Below, in pieces: positions 1 through 8,881 of a stretch of DNA of 64,000 nt. A program made the position numbers and the translations under genes. How positions within the stretch are numbered: position 1 is the first letter of the stretch; each line of letters starts with the position of its first letter. The DNA is from Arcticibacter tournemirensis. GTDB taxonomy: Bacteria; Bacteroidota; Bacteroidia; Sphingobacteriales; Sphingobacteriaceae. The notes beneath the pieces were generated by a model. That model saw nothing but the letters and a program-made list of their open reading frames with translations. It was not told the DNA's origin and did no database searches. The stretch spans positions 4,340,001 to 4,404,000 of the forward strand of contig NZ_VFPL01000001.1 of NCBI RefSeq assembly GCF_006716645.1, written 5' to 3'.

Positions 1-1532
1 CTCACCACCGGTGCAACCCACGAGTTCCTTGCTGTATACCTGGTACCGGGCCGGTTCCATACATGTTCTTGATTAGCAAAGGTATAATCAAAGTCTACTT
101 TCCAGTTACTGGTAATATTTAACGTTCCGCCAAGATTGAGATTTAGGTAATTATAAAGTAAACTCGCAGTATTTGCTGCAGCGGTTTCACTTGCAGGACT
201 GCGGATAGCATCACCATTTTCGTCATTCCCAAAAGGATAAATAGGAGCCCACCGGTATAAATATAACCATGGATCGGCAGTAGTAGAATTAGTTACATAA
301 GGATATTCTTTATTCCTCCTGGAGTACATGGCACCCGCTCTTGCTGTAAAATACTTATTAATCTCGCTATTTACCCGCACGGAAGCATTGTACCGACTAA
401 ACTCATCCTTTTTGGCGGGCTTCATCATTCCGGATTGATTCAACAAACCTAGACCAATATCATAGGATGTTTTATTGGCGGTTCCTCCAATTGAGAGGTT
501 ATGTTGTTGTGTTGGAGCCCACTCTTTCACCATATAATCATACGGATTATAAGTCCTTACACCCATTTTACCAACACCAGGCTGAAAATACCAGTCCCGC
601 CCATACACAGTGGGATCATCTGGGCCAATTGTACTACCATATTTTTCTTTCCATGCAACTGCTCTCTCATAGCTCTCCCTATTCACATAATAAAAAGCAC
701 CAGCGAATGTACTTCCAACCCTTTCAACAGCATCCATTGTATATTTCAGAGAATTAACATCTCCCATTTTTAATTCCTTCCATGGATTCTGAAAAGAAAA
801 GTTATTAGTATATGAAATCTGGGGCCTCCCCGTTCCAGTTCCCTTTTTTGTTGTTATCAAAACCACGCCGAAGGCCGCTTTTGCCCCATAAATAGAAGCA
901 GATGCAGCATCTTTCAACACTGAGATTGAAGCAATGTCAGAAGGATTTACGAGCTGAATACTCGGAATTTCCACGTTGTCTACCAGTATCAAAGGAGATG
1001 AACCTCCTATTATAGAGCCAATCTGCCCTCTGATTTTAATGACAGGATCTGACCCTACTTCACCACTCGGAATTACCACACTCAAACCCGGTGTTGATCC
1101 CTGAATCGCCCTGCCAACATCAGAAATCGGTCTTCCATCTAAAGCCTTTTTAACATCAATGCTCGAAACAGAACCGGTTAAATTACTCTTTTTCTGCGTA
1201 CCATAACCTACAACCACGACCTCATTTAACGCTTTAGAATCTGAAGTTAGTTTAATATTAATGACACTCTCCTCTCCTACTGTTCTTTCTTGAGGGGTTG
1301 AGCCCACAAAAGAAAAAACAAGCACCTGTCCCGGTGACACTTTAATGGAAAAAGTTCCTTTGGAATCTGTACTCACTCCGGCGCTAGTTCCCCGGACCTT
1401 TACAGATACTCCTGGCAAAGGACTTCCGTCATCGGCAGAAGTAACCCTGCCTGTTACCGTCTTTTGTTGTGCCATGACTTGCACAATCATAAAGACCATA
1501 CTCATAAAGAGTGTAAGTAGTCTTCTTTTCAT
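1..1532 (-). CDS. SusC/RagA-family TonB-dependent outer-membrane receptor (C-terminus outside window)
   Basis: About 510 N-terminal residues are visible, and the reading frame is still open at base 1. The protein starts MKRRLLTLF with a signal peptide ending near VMAQQ. A carboxypeptidase-regulatory-like domain follows (GRVTSADDGSPLPGVSVKV), then the SusC hallmark NEVVVVGYGTQKK and a plug domain with VLKDAASASIYGAKAAFGVVLITTKKG. Unlike the two other SusC proteins here it has no N-terminal STN domain, so it is probably not controlled by a sigma/FecR pair. The ATG at 1532 is the first in frame before the signal peptide. Family members import glycans or peptides across the outer membrane with a SusD partner, which would lie outside the window. 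The gene follows NamZ- and NAGPA-like genes on the same strand across a 267-base gap, so uptake of cell-wall amino sugars is plausible but is inference. Confidence 0.93.
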   Translation of the reverse strand, partial: MKRRLLTLFMSMVFMIVQVMAQQKTVTGRVTSADDGSPLPGVSVKVRGTSAGVSTDSKGTFSIKVSPGQVLVFSFVGSTPQERTVGEESVINIKLTSDSKALNEVVVVGYGTQKKSNLTGSVSSIDVKKALDGRPISDVGRAIQGSTPGLSVVIPSGEVGSDPVIKIRGQIGSIIGGSSPLILVDNVEIPSIQLVNPSDIASISVLKDAASASIYGAKAAFGVVLITTKKGTGTGRPQISYTNNFSFQNPWKELKMGDVNSLKYTMDAVERVGSTFAGAFYYVNRESYERAVAWKEKYGSTIGPDDPTVYGRDWYFQPGVGKMGVRTYNPYDYMVKEWAPTQQHNLSIGGTANKTSYDIGLGLLNQSGMMKPAKKDEFSRYNASVRVNSEINKYFTARAGAMYSRRNKEYPYVTNSTTADPWLYLYRWAPIYPFGNDENGDAIRSPASETAAANTASLLYNYLNLNLGGTLNITSNWKVDFDYTFANQEHVWNRPGTRYTARNSWVAPVV

Positions 1533-1719
1533 ATTGATATATTTAATTATTGAATGGATAAATAAATTCAATCAGAACATTGCACGTTTATACGCATTGC
1601 ATTTTTATTTCGCAGAAATAGGCATTTGATAAAACACAAAGAAACCTCTATTTCACTAAGCGAATATATAATTATTAGTTTAGAAATTGAATGTTTTAGC
1701 GATTTTTACTTAAAAAAAA

Positions 1720-1735
1720 GCATAAACAAGCAAAA
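1720..1735 (+). promoter_or_regulatory. Copy 1 of GCAnAAACAAGCAAA motif upstream of SusC
   Basis: The motif reads GCATAAACAAGCAAAA and lies about 190 bases upstream of the SusC start. The same 15-mer, with one free position, recurs at 3916 and 4124. It can be read as a direct GCA-A-rich repeat spaced 10 bases. A role as an operator is inference. Confidence 0.35.
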
Positions 1736-1799
1736 AAGAGTAACTAAATCGTTTAAATGGTTAATTTTTATGTATAATCATGCAGTATTTATCGTCTTT

Positions 1800-3011
1800 T
1801 TATAAATACAGCAAATATCTCTTTCTTATTTCCTTGAATTTTTCAAGCTTCGGCTCCCAGGTCTTCCTAATTTCCACCTCTGTCAAACCTGCAACAATCT
1901 GCTTTTTCAAAAGAGCGGTACCGGCGAGTTTATCGAAGTTCCCCATCTCTTTACTCTGTTTATAATCGAAAAATTTTTCCTTGTCCGGGTAAGCAGCATA
2001 AAGCTCGATAAGCCACTTAAGATTTATCTTTTTACTCTTTACAAGCTTATTAACATCATATTTACGCAAATCCAAGCCATAACATGCCTTATTCATATGC
2101 AATGGCGTTTCGCTCATCCCTTTAATACTAACCGGAGTAAAAGAAAAAGAATACTTACCTTTTAAGTCCGGATTCCCAAGGACAGTAAAAGGAAAATGAG
2201 TACCTCTTCCCTGACTAATAATTGTTCCCTCAAACAAGCAAACAGAAGGATACAGCATGATAGATTGCTGCGTATTCAGGTTTGGCGAAGGATTTACAGG
2301 AAGCGTATATAGCATGTCGTGCCGGTAATTCGCAACTGGAATAATCTTGATTTTACACTTTACTCCATTAGCAAGCCACCCCTCCCCGTTAATCATCTGG
2401 GCAAACTCCCCTACCGTCATTCCATGAGCGATTGGAACCGGATGCATTCCAATCCCTGACTTTAACTGCATGTCAAGCACCGGACCATCTACAAAATAAC
2501 CATTGGGATTAGGCCGGTCAAGTATCAGCATTTCTTTGCCGTTCTCCGCACAAGCTTCCATTACCCTGTGCATAGTTGCTATATATGTATAAAAACGAGC
2601 ACCCACATCCTGAATGTCAAAGACCATCACGTCAACATCTGCCAGACTCTCCTTTGAAGGCTTATGATTTTTTCCATATAATGAAATAACAGGGATACCC
2701 GTTTTAGAATCTTTACTATCTTCTACACTCACACCAGCACTTGCGTCTCCCCGAAAACCATGTTCCGGTCCAAATACTTTTACGATATTTATACCTAATG
2801 AAAGCAGACTATCTACACTTGCCTTAGTGCCAATAATGGACGTGGGATTAACAACCATCCCTACACGCTTACCTTTTAAATAAGGAACATACTTCTCCGT
2901 CTGATCTGCACCAGTTAGGATTTCTTTATTTCCTTTCTTATAAGAAGCTGAAAACGCACTGCCAGAAACTGCAAATACAAAGAACAACAAAGCACTTAAA
3001 TTCCTTATCAT
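1800..3011 (-). CDS. namZ: DUF1343 / NamZ-like exo-beta-N-acetylmuramidase, exported
   Basis: This 403-residue protein has an N-terminal signal peptide (cleavage near AFSAS) and the DUF1343 signature motifs in order: NPTS (55-58), FGPEHGFRG (80-88), DIQDVGARFYTY, LDRPNPNG, VDGP and AHGMTVGEF. The founding member, Bacillus subtilis NamZ, releases terminal MurNAc from the non-reducing end of peptidoglycan fragments; the conserved Glu of the GPEHG block (E83 here) is the likely catalytic residue. The gene starts one base after the stop of the NAGPA-like gene at 3013, so the two are surely co-transcribed. Function follows from family membership; substrate has not been tested for this protein. The symbol is by homology. 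Confidence 0.88.
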   Translation of the reverse strand: MIRNLSALLFFVFAVSGSAFSASYKKGNKEILTGADQTEKYVPYLKGKRVGMVVNPTSIIGTKASVDSLLSLGINIVKVFGPEHGFRGDASAGVSVEDSKDSKTGIPVISLYGKNHKPSKESLADVDVMVFDIQDVGARFYTYIATMHRVMEACAENGKEMLILDRPNPNGYFVDGPVLDMQLKSGIGMHPVPIAHGMTVGEFAQMINGEGWLANGVKCKIKIIPVANYRHDMLYTLPVNPSPNLNTQQSIMLYPSVCLFEGTIISQGRGTHFPFTVLGNPDLKGKYSFSFTPVSIKGMSETPLHMNKACYGLDLRKYDVNKLVKSKKINLKWLIELYAAYPDKEKFFDYKQSKEMGNFDKLAGTALLKKQIVAGLTEVEIRKTWEPKLEKFKEIRKRYLLYL

Positions 3012-3012
3012 A

Positions 3013-3870
3013 TCATTTCCTTTTTAAAAGAACAACATTTGCCACTTTCCTTTGACCTTCGTGATCCCATTTTTTATTATCGGATGGATAGTTAACTACT
3101 CCACTTCCTGACTGGCCTCTTACCCACAAAGTGGTAGATCCTCCTCCGTCGAGATTGATAGCATCTTTACATTTCAACCATCTTACTATTTTGCTAATTT
3201 CAGAAAGGCTCATCCCTGCCGAATTTTCATGACGGCCATCTACAGTAATAAACCAAACACGATTTCTTCCATCGACTGCAATTACCGAGCGCGGATGTCT
3301 ATTTCTGCTAAACGCTGAAGTGTCAGCAAGAACATCAGCAAAATCGTCAAGAATCATGGGACCCGACAACATCACATCCTCACCTTTCAATAGCTTTTCC
3401 CAGTCACTTGAGCCATTCCATTGACTTATTGAAAGCTTACCCTTATCAATCACAACCGCGGCTTTCTGGTGAATAGCACGTGTATTAGCCGCCAATGTGC
3501 GATTCTCATTGATAACGCAATCATTTAATCTTATATAATCAACAGATCCTCCGTTCGCAACATCAAAGAAAGTTCCATTAATGGCAGCTATCGCATTATT
3601 CTCAGCGCCAAACTCGCTGGTTGTCTTTTTAAGCCTCGCTTCTGCCGCCAGGTCAAACTCCAGTTTGCGCTTTTGTTTTACCTCAAGAATAGTAATATTC
3701 TGATTAGAATTAAACAGAGTATTGCCGGTAAAACTGTAGTGTTTTAACGATATTCCCCGGGCAATGCTTTTCGTTTCCCACCTGGCGTTTACCACAGCGA
3801 TTGAATCCTGCTGTGCATACAGACCAGCAGAGAATAACTGAAAAAGAATAAAACAAGCGGAAATTCTCAT
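3013..3870 (-). CDS. NAGPA-type phosphodiester glycosidase family protein, exported
   Basis: This 285-residue protein has a signal peptide (MRISACFILFQLFSAGLYAQQ) and the phosphodiester glycosidase (NAGPA, formerly DUF2233) domain. Visible motifs are AAINGTFFD, RHPRSVIAV, DGRHENSAGMSLSE and the glycine-rich INLDGGGSTT. The human relative removes GlcNAc that is alpha-linked to phosphate on mannose-6-phosphate glycans. Bacterial members act on sugar-phosphodiester linkages or on exopolysaccharide and cell-wall amino sugars, but most are uncharacterised. It is the first gene of a two-gene unit with namZ, which suggests periplasmic trimming of cell-wall or teichoic-type glycans. The exact substrate cannot be read from sequence. 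Confidence 0.85.
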   Translation of the reverse strand: MRISACFILFQLFSAGLYAQQDSIAVVNARWETKSIARGISLKHYSFTGNTLFNSNQNITILEVKQKRKLEFDLAAEARLKKTTSEFGAENNAIAAINGTFFDVANGGSVDYIRLNDCVINENRTLAANTRAIHQKAAVVIDKGKLSISQWNGSSDWEKLLKGEDVMLSGPMILDDFADVLADTSAFSRNRHPRSVIAVDGRNRVWFITVDGRHENSAGMSLSEISKIVRWLKCKDAINLDGGGSTTLWVRGQSGSGVVNYPSDNKKWDHEGQRKVANVVLLKRK

Positions 3871-3915
3871 ATAAGGGTTAAAGCTATAATTTACTATTTA
3901 CTATCTATAAGAAAC

Positions 3916-3930
3916 GCAAAAACAAGCAAA
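3916..3930 (+). promoter_or_regulatory. Copy 2 of GCAnAAACAAGCAAA motif, NAGPA-namZ promoter side
   Basis: The motif reads GCAAAAACAAGCAAA and lies 46 bases upstream of the NAGPA-like start in the divergent intergenic region 3871-4141. No clear TAnnTTTG -7 element was found for either divergent gene. A related GCAAACAATTGCA lies near 3991. Confidence 0.35.
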
Positions 3931-4123
3931 TAACTATAATCTATAATTGGTTTGTTGAAAGGATAAATGTAATTCATATTTACCAAACATGCAAACAATT
4001 GCATTATTTTTTTAAACTTCCGCATTATAACGCAAGTGCAGAGAGCCCATTAACCTTAACAACCAACAAATAACATTTTTCTCATACATATGTTCTATTT
4101 TCTGCATATTTTTATAAACAAAT

Positions 4124-4139
4124 GCACAAACAAGCAAAA
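4124..4139 (+). promoter_or_regulatory. Copy 3 of GCAnAAACAAGCAAA motif, abutting nagX start
   Basis: The motif reads GCACAAACAAGCAAAA and ends three bases before the ATG at 4142, over the usual ribosome-binding position. It could be a repressor site or act on the mRNA; both are inference. Confidence 0.35.
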
Positions 4140-4141
4140 CA

Positions 4142-5263
4142 ATGACCACACTTAAGCCACGCCTGCTCTCTCTTGATGTATTCAGGGGCGCCACTGTTGC
4201 AGCAATGATCCTTGTAAATAACCCCGGCAGCTGGGGACATATTTATCCACCTCTGGAGCATGCCGAATGGAACGGATGCACGCCGACCGACCTGATCTTC
4301 CCTTTTTTCCTGTATATTGTGGGAGTGGCAATTGCATTTGCTTTCGATTCGAAAAAGGAAGATCAGGCACAACATAGCAAACTTATCCTGCGGGCTTTCA
4401 AAAGAGGCCTTATTCTTTTCTTCCTGGGTTTCTTCCTTGCCCTTTTTCCAGCCTTCGACTTTAGTACGGTAAGGATCTTCGGAGTTCTTCAGCGAATTGG
4501 TATCGTATTTTTTATATGCGCGGTATTATTTATTAAAACCAGTACAAAAACGCAATTACGCACATTACTGTTCGTCCTGATTCTGTACTGGGTACTGATG
4601 ACACTGGTTCCTGTACCGGGCGTCGGTTATCCTAATCTTGACAAGGAAACTAACCTGGCCGCATGGCTCGACAGGCTCATTATTACAGAACAACATACCT
4701 GGAAAGCTGCCCGCACCTGGGATCCCGAAGGTATATTAAGCACCCTGCCCGCTATTGGCACCGGAATTCTGGGGATGCTTGCCGGAACATGGCTGAGAAG
4801 AAAGGATAAAACAGAGAGCGAAAAGATAGCGTGGATGTTCTCTTTGGGATTTATATCAGCCCTCCTTGGTCAGATCTGGGGTCTTGCCTTTCCGATAAAT
4901 AAATCCTTGTGGACCAGCTCTTACGTATTATATGCCGGGGGACTTGCTACCATGATGCTGGCGCTTCTGTACTGGATGATCGACGTGCAGGGTTACAAAA
5001 GATACACGAAGCCCTTTGTTGCATATGGCGTTAACGCCATTACCGTGTTCTTCATGTCTGCGATTATTGTAAAGGTAATGAGCAGGATAAAAATAGATCT
5101 TGATGGCGAGCAGGTGGGACTGCAAACATGGCTCTATAAATCATTTTTCACGCCTTACCTTTCCGACCTCAATGCGTCCCTGGCATGGGCTGTAACTTTT
5201 GTGCTTTTCTGGCTGCTTATCCTTTGGCCGATGTATAAGAAGAACATTATCATTAAGGTATAA
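4142..5263 (+). CDS. nagX: NagX/DUF5009-type membrane N-acetyltransferase (HGSNAT-like)
   Basis: This 373-residue protein has about ten hydrophobic segments and no cleaved signal. It opens with RLLSLDVFRGATVAAMILVNN, a typical family start, followed by HAEWNGCTPTDLIFPFFLYIVG. The H-x-x-W-x-G block (H40) matches the region holding the active-site histidine of human heparan-alpha-glucosaminide N-acetyltransferase (HGSNAT), recalled from family knowledge. HGSNAT uses cytosolic acetyl-CoA to acetylate glucosamine on the other side of the membrane. The bacterial name NagX comes from GlcNAc-utilisation clusters. The gene is divergent from the NAGPA-namZ pair and shares their upstream motif, fitting a common amino-sugar regulon. 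A paralogue lies at 27256-28359. Bacterial enzymes of this group are poorly characterised, so the donor and acceptor are inference. Confidence 0.85.
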   Translation: MTTLKPRLLSLDVFRGATVAAMILVNNPGSWGHIYPPLEHAEWNGCTPTDLIFPFFLYIVGVAIAFAFDSKKEDQAQHSKLILRAFKRGLILFFLGFFLALFPAFDFSTVRIFGVLQRIGIVFFICAVLFIKTSTKTQLRTLLFVLILYWVLMTLVPVPGVGYPNLDKETNLAAWLDRLIITEQHTWKAARTWDPEGILSTLPAIGTGILGMLAGTWLRRKDKTESEKIAWMFSLGFISALLGQIWGLAFPINKSLWTSSYVLYAGGLATMMLALLYWMIDVQGYKRYTKPFVAYGVNAITVFFMSAIIVKVMSRIKIDLDGEQVGLQTWLYKSFFTPYLSDLNASLAWAVTFVLFWLLILWPMYKKNIIIKV

Positions 5264-5321
5264 GGGCATGATGAAACACATAATCGAATGGCTCAAAGTG
5301 GTTATTATCAGTAATAATATT

Positions 5322-5329
5322 TAAATTTG
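5322..5329 (+). promoter_or_regulatory. Putative -7 element of the toxin-antitoxin operon
   Basis: TAAATTTG matches the Bacteroidota -7 consensus TAnnTTTG and lies 24 bases before the antitoxin start. No clear TTG-type -33 element was seen. Confidence 0.4.
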
Positions 5330-5352
5330 CTCTATCCCACTAAAAAGAAGTC

Positions 5353-5559
5353 ATGAAACTATTGTTAGAGATAAAAGATGAAAAAGCTTCCTTTATTATA
5401 GAGGTTTTGAAAAACTTTAAAGATGTAAAAGTCCAGCCACTTTCTTCCTATAAGGCAGATGTGTTTGAGGGATTGAGGGAGGCTGTAAGGGAGGTTTCAC
5501 TTATAAAACAGGGGAAATTAAAGGGAATTCCAGCAGAGGATTTGCTTGATGAATTATGA
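5353..5559 (+). CDS. Small antitoxin-like protein of a RelE/ParE-type module
   Basis: This 68-residue, charged protein begins MKLLLEIKDEKASFIIEVLKNF and ends GIPAEDLLDEL. Its acidic C-terminus and position directly before a RelE/ParE-like reading frame are typical of Bacteroidota type II antitoxins of this small kind. The toxin start (ATG at 5549) overlaps its last 11 bases, which implies translational coupling. No DNA-binding domain is obvious. The partner toxin is frameshifted, so this may now be an orphan antitoxin. Assignment rests mainly on context. Confidence 0.7.
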   Translation: MKLLLEIKDEKASFIIEVLKNFKDVKVQPLSSYKADVFEGLREAVREVSLIKQGKLKGIPAEDLLDEL

Positions 5560-5859
5560 GATTATAGCGACCCCTCGTTTTAGAAGGGATATCAAAAAGC
5601 TTGTCAAAAATATGCTTCGTTAAAAAAGGAGTTTGCCGAACTTATAGAAGACCTAAAGAAAGACCCTAAACAAGGTACTGCTCTGGGAGACAATTGCTTT
5701 AAGATCCGCATTGCAATAGCATCTAAGGGTAAGGGAAAATCGGGCGGTGCAAGGGTTATTACTCATGTGCTGATTAAAGAAGAAACTGTATTTCTATTAT
5801 CGATTTACGATAAAGCAGAGCGAGAGGCTATTTCTGACAAGGATATTAAAGAACATTAG
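5549..5859 (+). pseudogene. RelE/ParE-family toxin, disrupted by a one-base deletion
   Basis: The frame starts MNYEIIATPRFRRDIKKLVK and then stops at TAA 5621-5623 after 24 codons. Adding one A to the five-A run at 5606-5610 restores a continuous frame of about 103 residues ending at TAG 5857-5859. The restored part includes KKEFAELIEDLKKDPKQGTALG, KIRIAIASKGKGKSGGARVI and VFLLSIYDKAER, which look like a RelE/ParE mRNA-interferase or gyrase-toxin fold. The loss of one base in a homopolymer could be a real inactivating mutation, phase variation or a sequencing error. Family assignment is from pattern memory of this toxin group. Confidence 0.8.
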
Positions 5860-5958
5860 ATCAACTTTAAAAAATTCCTGACCAGCTCTTTTATCCTCCC
5901 CTACGCTGTTTCAAACAGGTTAATAGCGAATAGAGTTTTCTTATAGCTTACATAACCA

Positions 5959-6342
5959 TTAAGACTTCAAACTTTCCTCTTCTTTTTTTGCCAGTAACCG
6001 TTCTTTCTTAAGATCTATCCGGATAAGATTGTAGAGACTCATATATACATTGGCAATCCAGACTAAAGAAAAGCCTGCAAGGAGGTATCCTCTCCAGTCC
6101 ATTAGCAACAGATGGAAATCAGTCAGTATCAAAATAAAGATAGTTACATAATGACTAAAGCAATATTCACATGTAAAAAGATAAAAGAATTTCCTTTTAA
6201 ATAGCGTTCTGCTTTCATTACTATATCGGACGCAGTACTCCCTTGGTTCTCTGAATACTTCCTCGTGTGTTACGGTCCAGGCGATGCAGGCGATCGGAAT
6301 TGCCAGCACAAAAAGCCATATCAATTGCTCGTTTAACGACAT
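5959..6342 (-). CDS. Small membrane protein with a CEYCFSHY motif, function unknown
   Basis: The 127-residue protein has a hydrophobic N-terminal segment (residues 8-25), a second near VTIFILILTDFHLLL and a third near YLLAGFSLVWIANVY, followed by a charged lysine/glutamate-rich tail. The CEYCFSHY motif before the second segment recalls small Bacteroidota and Firmicutes membrane proteins with CxxC near the membrane; I cannot name the family with confidence. It lies after the glycerate kinase gene on the same strand (69-base gap) and could be the last gene of that transcript. Function is not predicted. Confidence 0.7.
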   Translation of the reverse strand: MSLNEQLIWLFVLAIPIACIAWTVTHEEVFREPREYCVRYSNESRTLFKRKFFYLFTCEYCFSHYVTIFILILTDFHLLLMDWRGYLLAGFSLVWIANVYMSLYNLIRIDLKKERLLAKKEEESLKS

Positions 6343-6410
6343 GTAAAAGAATACATTCAGCCGTTCCGAATTGTTTGTTTAAAAGCTTCTTCCTGCTATG
6401 AACAGTGCCT

Positions 6411-7541
6411 TTACTTTATTGCCAGCAAATTGCCGATCTGTTCCGATGTCCTTATCAGGTTATCCTTAGTGCACATCATAGCACTTGCAACATCGGCTGG
6501 CTCATTACCAATAGACAGCAGTACGTCGAAATACGCCGAAAGCCCGACATGGCTCTCCAAAGGAATTTTACCCGCTACACCAATCACCGGTATACCGCTC
6601 TCTTTTGCACGCCTGGCCACACCAAATGGTCCTTTTCCATGCAGGGTTTGTTCGTCAATACTGCCTTCTCCTGTTACCACGAGATCTGCATTCTCTAAAG
6701 CCCTGTCGAAATCTGTAATCTGAAGAAAATAATCAATGCCGTTAACAAGCTTTGCGTTCAAAAAAGCGTAAAGACCAGCGGCGGCACCCCCAGCTGTCCC
6801 TCCGCTTACCACTTCAGCCATATCTTTTCCGGTTGTCATTAAAGCCACGTCCCTCAATCTCCCGAGCGATGCCTCAAGTAAAGGGACATCCTTTTCCGAT
6901 GCTCCCTTCTGCGGACCAAAGACTGTTGCTGATCCGCGATCACCGAGCAAGGTATTTTCCACGTCGCACAGCACTACGATTTCACAGTCCATAATTCGCC
7001 TGTCCAATCCCGAGAGGTCCGCTCTTTCAAGGGCTATCAGGCCTGCGGGAAGCTCTTTCAGATCAATCCCCTCCGCATCCAAAAAACGCACTCCCAGGGC
7101 TTTCAGAATACCCGTCGCTCCATCTACAGTAGCCGACCCTCCCATCGTAATTACCAATTTAGTTACCCCCTCGTCCAAAGCATGACTAATAAGTTCACCT
7201 GTACCAAAAGAAGAAGCATAAAGCGGATTAAGCTCTTCCTGTGATAATAACCGTATCCCAGATGCTTCTGCCATCTCAATAACAGCGGTCTTGCCGTTAT
7301 CGATGAGACCAAAGGACGACGGGATCTTCCGACCCAGGGGGTCGCTCACTTCAGCATTTACGATGACGCCCCGACATTTTTCAACGATCAGCTTTCCTGT
7401 TCCGTCACCTCCGTCGCCTATTGGAAAACGCTCACAACTGCAACTGAGCCGACTTTTCAGAAAACCATCCTCTATTGCATCCGCAGCAGCCGAAGCATCA
7501 AGGCTGTTCTTAAATGCATTAGGAGCTATAAGAATATGCAT
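6411..7541 (-). CDS. glxK: Glycerate kinase (GarK/GlxK family)
   Basis: A protein of about 376 residues starting MHILIAPNAFKNSLDA, the standard start of the family; an upstream in-frame TTG at 7550 is less likely. Motifs include IGDGGDGTG, the Gly-rich LVITMGGSATVDGATGILKALG, FGPQKGA and VVTGEGSIDEQTLHGKGP. The family phosphorylates D-glycerate to 2- or 3-phosphoglycerate in the cytoplasm, feeding lower glycolysis. The ATG is one base past the stop of the GntP permease gene, so the pair is translationally linked as a transport-plus-kinase module. It is the last enzyme gene of PUL1, an unusual place for glycerate metabolism. Confidence 0.93.
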   Translation of the reverse strand: MHILIAPNAFKNSLDASAAADAIEDGFLKSRLSCSCERFPIGDGGDGTGKLIVEKCRGVIVNAEVSDPLGRKIPSSFGLIDNGKTAVIEMAEASGIRLLSQEELNPLYASSFGTGELISHALDEGVTKLVITMGGSATVDGATGILKALGVRFLDAEGIDLKELPAGLIALERADLSGLDRRIMDCEIVVLCDVENTLLGDRGSATVFGPQKGASEKDVPLLEASLGRLRDVALMTTGKDMAEVVSGGTAGGAAAGLYAFLNAKLVNGIDYFLQITDFDRALENADLVVTGEGSIDEQTLHGKGPFGVARRAKESGIPVIGVAGKIPLESHVGLSAYFDVLLSIGNEPADVASAMMCTKDNLIRTSEQIGNLLAIK

Positions 7542-7542
7542 A

Positions 7543-8880
7543 TCAAACAAAAGATATAAGATAAATCATCGCTAAAGATACCAGTCCCATAAACAGGGTA
7601 GCAAGCGAATATACACGGAACATCGTCTTCATATCAAGTCCCGAGAACCTCGCTACCACCCAGAAGTAAGCATCATTGGCGTGCGAGATCATCATCGATC
7701 CTGCTCCCATCGCCAAAACCGCCAGCATCCTTCCATCCGGATCATTAAGCCCAACAGCAGGTAAAAGCGGAAGTACGATCGATGCCGCCGTAATAATAGC
7801 TACAGTTGATGAACCCTGTGCCGTCTTCAAAAGGGAGGTGAGCAAAAACGGAAACAATATTCCGAGACTGGTAAGAGGAAGTGAATCCTTAAAACTGTCG
7901 CCCACATGGGCTGCAGCCAGTACCGCTCCGAAAGCGCCTCCCCCTCCTATGATCACGAGGATAACACCAGCCTTGGTAACAGACTCTTCCAGCAAGTGGT
8001 TTATGGCCGACCTCTGACCCTTATTCATGTTAGACAGAGCCAGCAACACGCCCACGATCAAAGCCATTACAGGATTGCCAAGTATGATTAACAGATTTCT
8101 CCATATTTCCGCATCTTCGTTTTCTGTTGAGATAAAGGACCTTATGGAAATCAGCAAAACAGGAACCAGGACCGGAAGAAACGCCCTGAACACACCAGGA
8201 AGATCCTGCTGTTCTCTCACGACCGCCGCTGCCTCTTCATTCCCGGCTGCCGGAACATATCGCTTACCTGCATACATAGCCCAGAAATATCCGGTGAACA
8301 TAGCTGGTATAGCCACGATAATGCCTGTTGCTATTAACCTTCCCAGATCCACTCCGATAAGACCGGCAGCTGCCGAAGCCCCCGGATGGGGCGGAATCAG
8401 ACAATGAACGGCATATAAACCCGTGGCAAGGCAAACTGCCAGCGCTGCAATGGAAATTCCTGTACGCTTTGCCAGAGGTTTATTCAGTCCGCTTAATACG
8501 ATATAGCCGGAGTCGCAAAACAAGGGAAGCCCGGCAATCAAACCTGTCAGGCTCAGTGAAAGCGCGGCTCTCCTTTCTCCCACAATCCTCAGGATATAAG
8601 CAGCCATCACTGTAGTACTCCCGCTATGCTCAAGCAATATACCGAGAGTGGTACCCAGCAGTATAATCATGCCAAGCGATTTCATAATGTTCCCGAAACC
8701 TTCCTTGATCAGTTCAATGATCGCAGGTACAGGCATTTGCATTCCAAGGCCTACCACAAAGCAGGCCAGGATCAGCGCAAAAAAAGCGTGCAGTCTCAAC
8801 TTAACAGTCAGAACAACAATCGTTACGATTCCTGCCAGCAGGCAGATCATTAAATAGGTAAAGCCGAATGACTGCACCAT
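7543..8880 (-). CDS. GntP-family gluconate/glycerate permease
   Basis: This 445-residue, very hydrophobic protein has about 12 membrane segments and GntP-family motifs such as CDSGYIVLSGLNKPLAKRTG, LIPPHPGASAAAGLIGVDLG and LLKTAQGSSTVAIITAASI. GntP proteins are inner-membrane proton symporters for gluconate and related hydroxy acids, including glycerate in some members. The next gene is a glycerate kinase, so glycerate is the best guess for the substrate. The gene starts one base after the end of the GH97 gene and is part of the PUL1 run. Confidence 0.93.
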   Translation of the reverse strand: MVQSFGFTYLMICLLAGIVTIVVLTVKLRLHAFFALILACFVVGLGMQMPVPAIIELIKEGFGNIMKSLGMIILLGTTLGILLEHSGSTTVMAAYILRIVGERRAALSLSLTGLIAGLPLFCDSGYIVLSGLNKPLAKRTGISIAALAVCLATGLYAVHCLIPPHPGASAAAGLIGVDLGRLIATGIIVAIPAMFTGYFWAMYAGKRYVPAAGNEEAAAVVREQQDLPGVFRAFLPVLVPVLLISIRSFISTENEDAEIWRNLLIILGNPVMALIVGVLLALSNMNKGQRSAINHLLEESVTKAGVILVIIGGGGAFGAVLAAAHVGDSFKDSLPLTSLGILFPFLLTSLLKTAQGSSTVAIITAASIVLPLLPAVGLNDPDGRMLAVLAMGAGSMMISHANDAYFWVVARFSGLDMKTMFRVYSLATLFMGLVSLAMIYLISFV

Positions 8881-8881
8881 A

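Noticed and set aside
467-757. Open frames on the plus strand inside the partial SusC gene
   Set aside because: The minus-strand frame encodes an unmistakable SusC protein, so these are shadows. The same applies to many antisense frames inside purL, smc, GH89 and GH97.
5549-5623. Programmed frameshift in the toxin gene
   Set aside because: The A-run is short, and no slippery heptamer followed by a stem or pseudoknot was seen; simple loss of one A is the simpler reading.
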